Assembly (NCBI GenBank): GCA_033980235.1
Contig: CM067065.1
Coordinates: 26,552,336-26,616,335 of the forward strand
Length of the DNA: 64,000 nucleotides
From: Diadema setosum
Taxonomy: Eukaryota; Echinodermata; Echinoidea; Diadematoida; Diadematidae
Direction of reading: 5' to 3'
Made by a program: the position numbers and the translations under genes. Each line of letters opens with the position of its first letter. Within the stretch, counting starts at the first letter, position 1. This document shows positions 58,243 through 64,000 of this stretch, piece by piece. The notes under the pieces are model-generated. The model worked only from the letters and a program-made list of their open reading frames with translations, did not search any database and was not told the DNA's origin.

Positions 58243-60550
58243 CATTGTTAACATTTAGTTGTAGGCCTACATACATACAATTAAATGAGCGGTAATAAAA
58301 GATATCAATGTTATTCATTTATAAACACTGGGACAAATGATATACTGTGGTATTCTATCGAAGATTGTGTTCTTTCTTTATGATTCTCATGCACCTTGTT
58401 GTATGAAAGCGTGTGCGCATAATCATGATAGTGTTTTCTTGTTGTTTTTAGGGAATGATACATGTATTTGCGTGTTATTCACAGACGCTGTATTTTTTTG
58501 TTTGTTTGTTTGTTTTAGGTCAAGAAAAGGTGGACATCTCCAAAATCGACTAAGAAGAAAGGCCAAAAATAGAGACTGGAGCGGAAGAAAGTACACGAGA
58601 CGCGTATGTTTCATTAAGACTGATCAACAAGTATTTCCCAATAATGAAACAGATTCATGAGCAGTTTATCTCTTTACGCAAATGCTCTCGTATGTCTGTT
58701 ACTGCTTTCTTATTTCATGTGTGTCTATGTGTGAGTGTGTTTCTGTTTTTATCAATATCCAGGGGCATACCTCCACCAAATCGCTTGAAGTTCCCAGCTT
58801 AGCAGTCCAACAATACTCGTTAACGCTCTCTGAGACTCGCTGTGGCGTCGTCCATTAACAATTACATGGAATGCCTTTTCATTTTGGCTCATGTTCTGGT
58901 TCATTTACCGTACCTCTCCGTTTGCCTCCCCGCTCCCTTGAGTGGATTTTTTTTTATCAATGTCTTCCTTAAATATCCTTTTCTTTTTGTGCAATGATCG
59001 CCCCACACCCCCCCCCCCCCGCTTCGCCCATTTGGTTTGGTCCTGCTTCATTAAATTTTCTTTGAAAAACGCTGCGACACTCTGTTACAGTGTTTACACT
59101 GGATTAATTATCATTTAATGCCTTCACGTTGTTCTCATTTTTTTTTTTACTTTATCCACTTCCACGTTTTGTTTTGTTTCGTTTTATATCGGTTTTATGA
59201 TAACACTCTTGGTCCTCTACAGAGTCCGTCTCCTCGTTTGTTTTCCAATCTCCACTGGATTCAGGGTCCTCCCACGTCCTGAGCTGATGCAATCATTAAT
59301 CATCTGTGTGTATTAAACATTGAGAACATGACAAAGGTTATGAATATACAATCATGTAATGAAGTGTGGAAGTATGCAAGTAACTACAGATGTAGAGTCT
59401 CGTTTCCAAATTATGAAGATATCATAGTCAATAGACACTGGTCTTTTTTGCACTATTTGCTTAATGCAGCACTCGCTCTAACGCAATATCTCCACCGACC
59501 GCTATTGTTCAAAGATTCACCACCCGAGGAAATAACCGTACACGTAGATCAGAGGTAAATGTTATGCTACATTGGCTCCCGGGAAGCATTCTTTTTTTAT
59601 CCCCTTTATGTGGGACTTACGCTGAAATCTGTGGTCAGTACTTTGCTCTAGCATATTGCCAGCATCAAACCCAGGATGTGGACATAAACTTAAAGCCATG
59701 CACAATGATACGTTAACCATAAATTGATATCCATGACTAGTACACAAAGGTTGCGACATCCAGAGACAAAAGATGACCATGCCTCTCAAAACCCACATAA
59801 AACAAATAAAGATCGCAGATTAGAATTCCCTGTAATGCACGAAAATAGTCATATGGGTTGTCCGATTCAAGTTTTTAGTGTTTGCTTTTCCTGGATAGTA
59901 ATTTCTTTCCTTCTGTCAAAATTTTGCTGCTTAAACCAAAACCAAAAACAATATATAACATTTTTTATTTTTTTTTATTTGAATGACCCTAATGTTCACA
60001 TCCTGTTTTCTCCTCTTCTGGGAAACTGCGACTCCTAACTTTCGGGGTTTTTTAAAAATAATTTCTAATGGATTGGGATGGTCTTGTTTAAACAAATTAC
60101 ATACACTTGTAAAATTTAGATATCATTTTTTTCCATGGAATGGAGAAAAGTAAAAATTCATTTCGGTTTATTTTTTGTGTGCCGTTAGGTCACGAATGAC
60201 AATGAAACTGACACCATTGTCGCAAACTTCAGGAGAAACCATTACTGTGACAACTGTAATGTATCGTATAGTAACACTCGTATTCAGAGTTCACATCTGA
60301 TATCAATTTATTTACAAAGATTTATGGTCCTGTTAATCCCAACCAGACACCACATTCCACTGCACAGACTCTGATCTGTATTTTCCATGCCAATATGTCC
60401 CAGATCCATATAATTTATCAATTTCTTTTCCCTTCCACCGGGTTCCTTTGATGAATAATATCATATACTCAAATATATACAAAAAGAGATATGTATGTAC
60501 ATGCAGATTTAACACATGATATTCTTGGCCATTCTAAATACAATAAGAAC
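58243..60550. other. Region with no confident gene; two exon-like ORFs
   Basis: On the plus strand, 58519-58661 follows an acceptor-like TTTGTTTGTTTTAG and encodes about 47 residues rich in Arg and Lys, ending in a stop. 59328-59558 ends at a donor-like GAG then GTAAAT. Neither matches a family I know and no partner exons were found, so I do not call a gene. A C-run lies at 59009-59020. Confidence 0.3.
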
Positions 60551-60559
60551 AGCCAGCAG

Positions 60560-61469
60560 TTACAAAAATCAATAATAAATTGCAAATTATTTCCAAAGTG
60601 TCAGAAAATTACCTGACAAATCATTTCATAAGAAAACACAATCAGAAACATTTAGTAAAATGTAAGCACTTTTTCATAAATTTCTTTTCTTTCAGATTTG
60701 TTTTACATATATACTTTTCCATATCATAATAACTTTTTATCCCTGACATGATTTGTTCAAAAACTGGCAAACAATTTTTGCATTTGGCTGTAAAAATTTC
60801 TTTCCTTACTATAATCATAATGCAATTGAGGGCACTGTTATTACGTCCATAAAAACCAAATAATTTATTTTGATTTGTAAGCTTAATATGAATAGCATTA
60901 CGGGACAACCAAAGCTCAAGTTTTGACCATATCTCGTTTGAATATATACAAGAACAAAATATATGCATAATTGTTTCTTCGCTGTTATTACAAAAAGTAC
61001 ATAAGTTATCTGTTACTAATTTAAATCTCAATAAAGCGTCTTTCATATAAAGAATTCTATTTAGCATCTTGAACTGAAACCATCTCATGTTTACATGGAC
61101 AGTTGAATAAAAGGGAATTTGGTAATAAAAACTCCAAATGATATTGTCAAAATCAAACTCATGTTTCCATTTTATAAGACTTGTACATCCTTTTGTCTTA
61201 TGTTTCAAGAAAGCCTGGAAGATATGTGCACAACCTTTTTTCACTTTCAGTATTAAAAACAATGTTTCAGGGATAAAACATGTAGGTTCCATAATCTTAG
61301 GTATGACATTTTTATTATAACCAAATCGAATAGCATTACACAAATCATAATATTGAAGAAAGTTTACTTGTACATTGTATTTACGTTGAAAATCAAAATA
61401 TGAAAGAAATTTTCCATCTGTTTCTAGAACATTAACAAAACGTACAAATAAATATAATTTATTAATCAA
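60560..61469 (-). pseudogene. L1/Tx1-type LINE, 3' part of ORF2
   Basis: A 275-residue open frame (61469-60642) with the LINE C-terminal signature: MRWFQFKMLNRILYMKD, then a Cys-x-x-Cys / His-x-x-x-Cys finger (LCTFCNNSEETIMHIFCSC) and SNEIW. It lacks endonuclease and RT domains, so it is 5'-truncated; the frame remains open. It is the same family as the plus-strand scrap at 16805-17240. It lies between NLR genes A and B, on their strand. Confidence 0.78.
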
Positions 61470-61839
61470 ATATTTCGAGACACACTCTATGTCATTCTTA
61501 TTTCAATTTCAATGTTAATTATTATTTCCATACCTTTCTTTCTCAAGAATATAATTAAAAAAATCAATGAGATTTTTGTATCAAAATCGCCGTTTTACAG
61601 AGAAATTTAATAGATAATCTAGGAACAAAATACCATATTTTTTTGCATTTTCCACTAATACTGTAAATGGGATAAAAAGACATGATTTAAAACTCCACAG
61701 AAACCATAATGAAGGGGTCATCAGATTAAGCTGCAATTTTCAACACTAAATTACCTTATTTCATTCATTACTGCAATAAACTTTTAATGCAGTAGCATCA
61801 TCCATTAAAAGGTTAGTGAGTAGAAAAGGAAGTGTATTT
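61470..61839. other. Stretch with no recognised feature
   Basis: AT-rich. It may include more of the 5' side of the truncated LINE (61470-61520), but nothing clear. Confidence 0.35.
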
Positions 61840-63071
61840 ATGACCGTGCATGACAAAACCAGCATAAAGTCGCCAGACATGGAATTTTAGTTAGATTTTG
61901 AAAGAGCAGATTAAGTTTAAAGGTAGGGGGTACCTTCTACAGAACTCCCAAAACGCAGCAAAACATTAAATATGAACCTCAGGGGACTTGTTTAGGCCAC
62001 TGCTTAGAAATTTGGAAGTCAACAGTTATCTACAATTTGAATAATGCACAAAACTCAACTACTCAGTAGTTCTGTGTGTCAGCCACACTTAAGCCTTTTT
62101 GTTTCAGTCTTCTGTATTTTTTATCTATAAACACAAATCTAAAAGTATAACAGCTGATGTAATAACATATAGAGTGTGTGGCAAGAATGTATATAGAAAT
62201 GTTTGTAAGTTTTGATGAACTTTATTCACAAAATATACATGATGGACACACATGCAGTGCATGGGTCTGCAAAGGTAGCCTAGTAATGTACTGGAATTTA
62301 CGATGAGCCCCGAAAAGAATTCAATTCAAAATCTAACGGTCAATAAAAATGTACTAAAGGTTACCTTCCACTTTCAATACTTTATGGGAGTTTCTAAAAT
62401 GATACTCTCTTCAACATACCACTGTGTTTATACAACTCTTCATTTAAGGCACGCAAATGGGATTCCCTACCTTTAAAAAATGTTAAATAACTCTAATCAA
62501 ATGGACTCTCATGACCCATCTGAATATTTGATAGAAAACACATACTCAGGAAAAGTGTGGACCGAGAAAAGAAGCTCCGAAGCACAGTGTCTAATCAAGC
62601 GCTTAATCTTTAGCAAGTCGTGCTTGGCTGTGCGATTAGACAAAAAACATGATATAAACCACCGTAGTAACAACAATGAAGAGATTATCCAATCAAACTG
62701 AAATTGAACATGCCTTATTGAAACACTCCATGATAAATGCAAACTTTCAAAGCAGTAATATCATCCTTTTGAAAGATATGAGAGTTGAAAGTGAATTAAC
62801 GACTCTATAATACAATGTGTACACATCTATTCACACTCTCTTCTCCACAAAAAAAAAAACAAACAAAGTATTCAAAATAAACTGTTATAAATGAAACTCC
62901 GTTTTATGATCCTAAATCGTAGCATAATGTAGAAGATTTGCTCTTTCAAAAATGTAAAAAAATGAAGACTGGCTCGGTTAACTCATTTCACCTATTTTCA
63001 GTCCTCACACAAAATCAGTGCGTGCGACTTTTGTTGTTGTTGGTGTTGTTGTTCTGTGATGCACCGTCACA
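61840..63071. mobile_element. R-family TIR repeat, copy 4, interrupted
   Basis: The left end TGACCGTGCATGACAAAACC and the right end TTCTGTGATGCACCGTCACA enclose sequence like R copies 1 and 2. It is split by a 560-bp TTAA-flanked element. Without it the length is about 672 bp, matching copy 3. Confidence 0.85.
61917..62476. mobile_element. TTAA-flanked MITE nested in R copy 4
   Basis: TTAAAGGTAGGGGGTACC at the left, inverted GATTCCCTACCTTTAA at the right, and TTAA at both edges. It is 560 bp with no ORF. The R sequence resumes immediately after it. Confidence 0.85.
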
Positions 63072-63132
63072 TTTAGATGTTTTTTTAAAGAAATTAAAAG
63101 GGGGCATTGGTCTTTTAGAAGATATCATTATT

Positions 63133-63228
63133 CAAAGATTGACTAGTTTGACCTATTTTACCTATTTTGACTCCTCCTGTAAAATCAGGGTGTGCGACTT
63201 TTTGATGGTTTTGTGATGCATGGTCACA
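63133..63228. mobile_element. R-family repeat, right end only
   Basis: The stretch from about GATTGACTAGTTTGACC through GTGCGACTTTTTGATGG to TTTTGTGATGCATGGTCACA matches the last ~95 bp of R copies. It ends 12 bp from the partial LRR exon of gene B. Confidence 0.78.
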
Positions 63229-63239
63229 ACACGGTATAC

Positions 63240-63297
63240 CTGTGTCAGCATCAAACAACTGGTGTAACGTCTTTCCATTGATAGTAATGTCCTCAAT
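63240..63297 (-). CDS. NLR gene B: short or truncated LRR-type exon
   Basis: The acceptor ATGCTGCAG precedes ATTGAGGAC. The frame begins IEDITINGKTL, like the IQxLxL start of the LRR exons. A donor-like CAG then GTATAC gives only 58 bp, which is not phase 0. Other LRR exons are 162-189 bp. The frame otherwise runs straight into the R-repeat end at 63228, so this exon was probably cut short by that insertion. It may be non-functional. Confidence 0.4.
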
Positions 63298-63785
63298 CTG
63301 CAGCATGTACAAGGTGAAAAAAAAAAACGTATGAAATACCTTACATGAAATAAATATCAACAACACTGCTGTGTCTTAGTACATTAAACAAATAACTTGA
63401 TTCTCTTTTGCTCTTAATTTGCTCAAAGATAAATTGTTGCATGACAACATTGCATTCTGTCTCCTTGTTGAGAAATGATACAGCTAGATTCGTTAACAAA
63501 TTTCGACATACAGTACTTCACTTAGGTCGATTTGCGAACTGGAGTACTGGAGAAGATATAACTGATAAATATAATCGCTCGTATAATCGCTCATGCTGTT
63601 TATACTAAACAAAAGTTTGCCAAGCATCAGAATGGATATATGTGCATATTACCTTTTGCCAGAAAATACGGATTCAGAAAAGACCGGAAAAATTAATTTG
63701 TAAATTTCGTCGATATCGTTTCAGAGGGTCATCGGTGTTTGATATCGTACTAGTACACTCTTTGCTATTTCGTTTTCATGTTTAC
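63298..63785. other. Intron between two gene B exons
   Basis: About 490 bp, with no repeat or exon recognised. Confidence 0.45.
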
Positions 63786-63956
63786 TTTACAGTTGCTGGT
63801 CTCCGAGGCAATTTTCGTGAAGAATATCCCTGGCAGGTCTCGGCATGTGATATCGGCACATTCGAGCTGGGGCATACGGCACAGAAATTGAGCCAAGTTT
63901 GTTGCCGCCAACTCTGAAATCCGACCGCTGAAAATAGCCATCGAAAATCTGCTGAT
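63786..63956 (-). CDS. NLR gene B: LRR exon at the window edge
   Basis: This is a 57-codon, phase 0-0 exon with acceptor TTTTCTTCAG before ATCAGCAGA and donor AAA followed by GTAAAC. It encodes ISRFSMAIF, TNLAQFLCRMPQLECADI and SETSNCK, the same layout as gene A's LRR exons (L-A-x-x-x-x-x-M-P-x-L; closing S-x-C-x). It lies 15 kb upstream of gene A's NACHT exon on the same strand, so it most likely belongs to a second NLR gene whose NACHT exon is beyond 64000. Confidence 0.72.
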
Positions 63957-64000
63957 CTGAAGAAAATCGAAATATAGTAGTACATACAGATGTCTCAAAA

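Noticed and set aside
59328..59558. 76-residue plus-strand ORF ending at a donor-like GTAAAT
   Set aside because: No recognisable domain, no partner exon and no acceptor upstream; a chance ORF is as likely.

Overview
The window reads as nuclear DNA of a marine invertebrate deuterostome, most likely an echinoderm (sea urchin or sea cucumber type). This is inferred from AT-rich, intron-bearing, transposon-saturated sequence, an echinoderm-style NACHT/LRR (NLR) gene whose leucine-rich repeats sit on separate small symmetrical exons, a DIRS tyrosine-recombinase retrotransposon, L1/Tx1-type LINE remains and many MITEs. No bacterial-style operon is present. The host coding content I can defend is one NLR gene (minus strand) and the tail of a second NLR gene at the right edge.

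Host gene layout: the NACHT exon of NLR gene A is at 47325-48853 (minus). Downstream of it on the same strand are five LRR exons at 45113-45274, 33651-33833, 30143-30325, 28532-28720 and 15417-15596. All have AG acceptors and GT donors and are phase 0-0. The gene therefore spans at least 33 kb, and its 3' end is not visible. Two LRR-type exons at 63786-63956 and 63240-63297 lie upstream of the NACHT exon on the same strand. They probably belong to a second, tandem NLR gene B that enters from the right edge; the 63240 exon looks damaged.

Left region (1-15.2 kb) is a nest of mobile elements. A non-autonomous TIR transposon occurs twice. Copy B (13424-15203) is uninterrupted. Copy A (from before the window to about 8575) is broken by a 5.92-kb DIRS element (221-6140) and by a TTAA-flanked piggyBac-like element (7341-8332). 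Copy B supplies the empty site for both insertions. Between the copies lie at least four further inverted-repeat elements.

Middle region: 17437-27362 is a roughly 9.9-kb inverted-repeat-bounded region carrying 140-170-bp minisatellite arrays near both ends. It is interrupted by a 6.8-kb TIR element (18011-24827) with a candidate 4-bp target duplication and a tRNA-like gene inside. 34.3-38.4 kb is a three-copy tandem macro-repeat. 38.6-43.7 kb is a decayed L1/Tx1-type LINE with two nested MITEs.

Right region (43.7-64 kb) holds the NACHT exon, several TTAA-flanked MITEs, four full-length and one partial copy of a ~0.7-kb TIR repeat (here called R, with a sixth partial copy at 15.7 kb), a second LINE 3' fragment, and long stretches where I see no gene. 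All family names rest on motifs read by eye; no database search was run.
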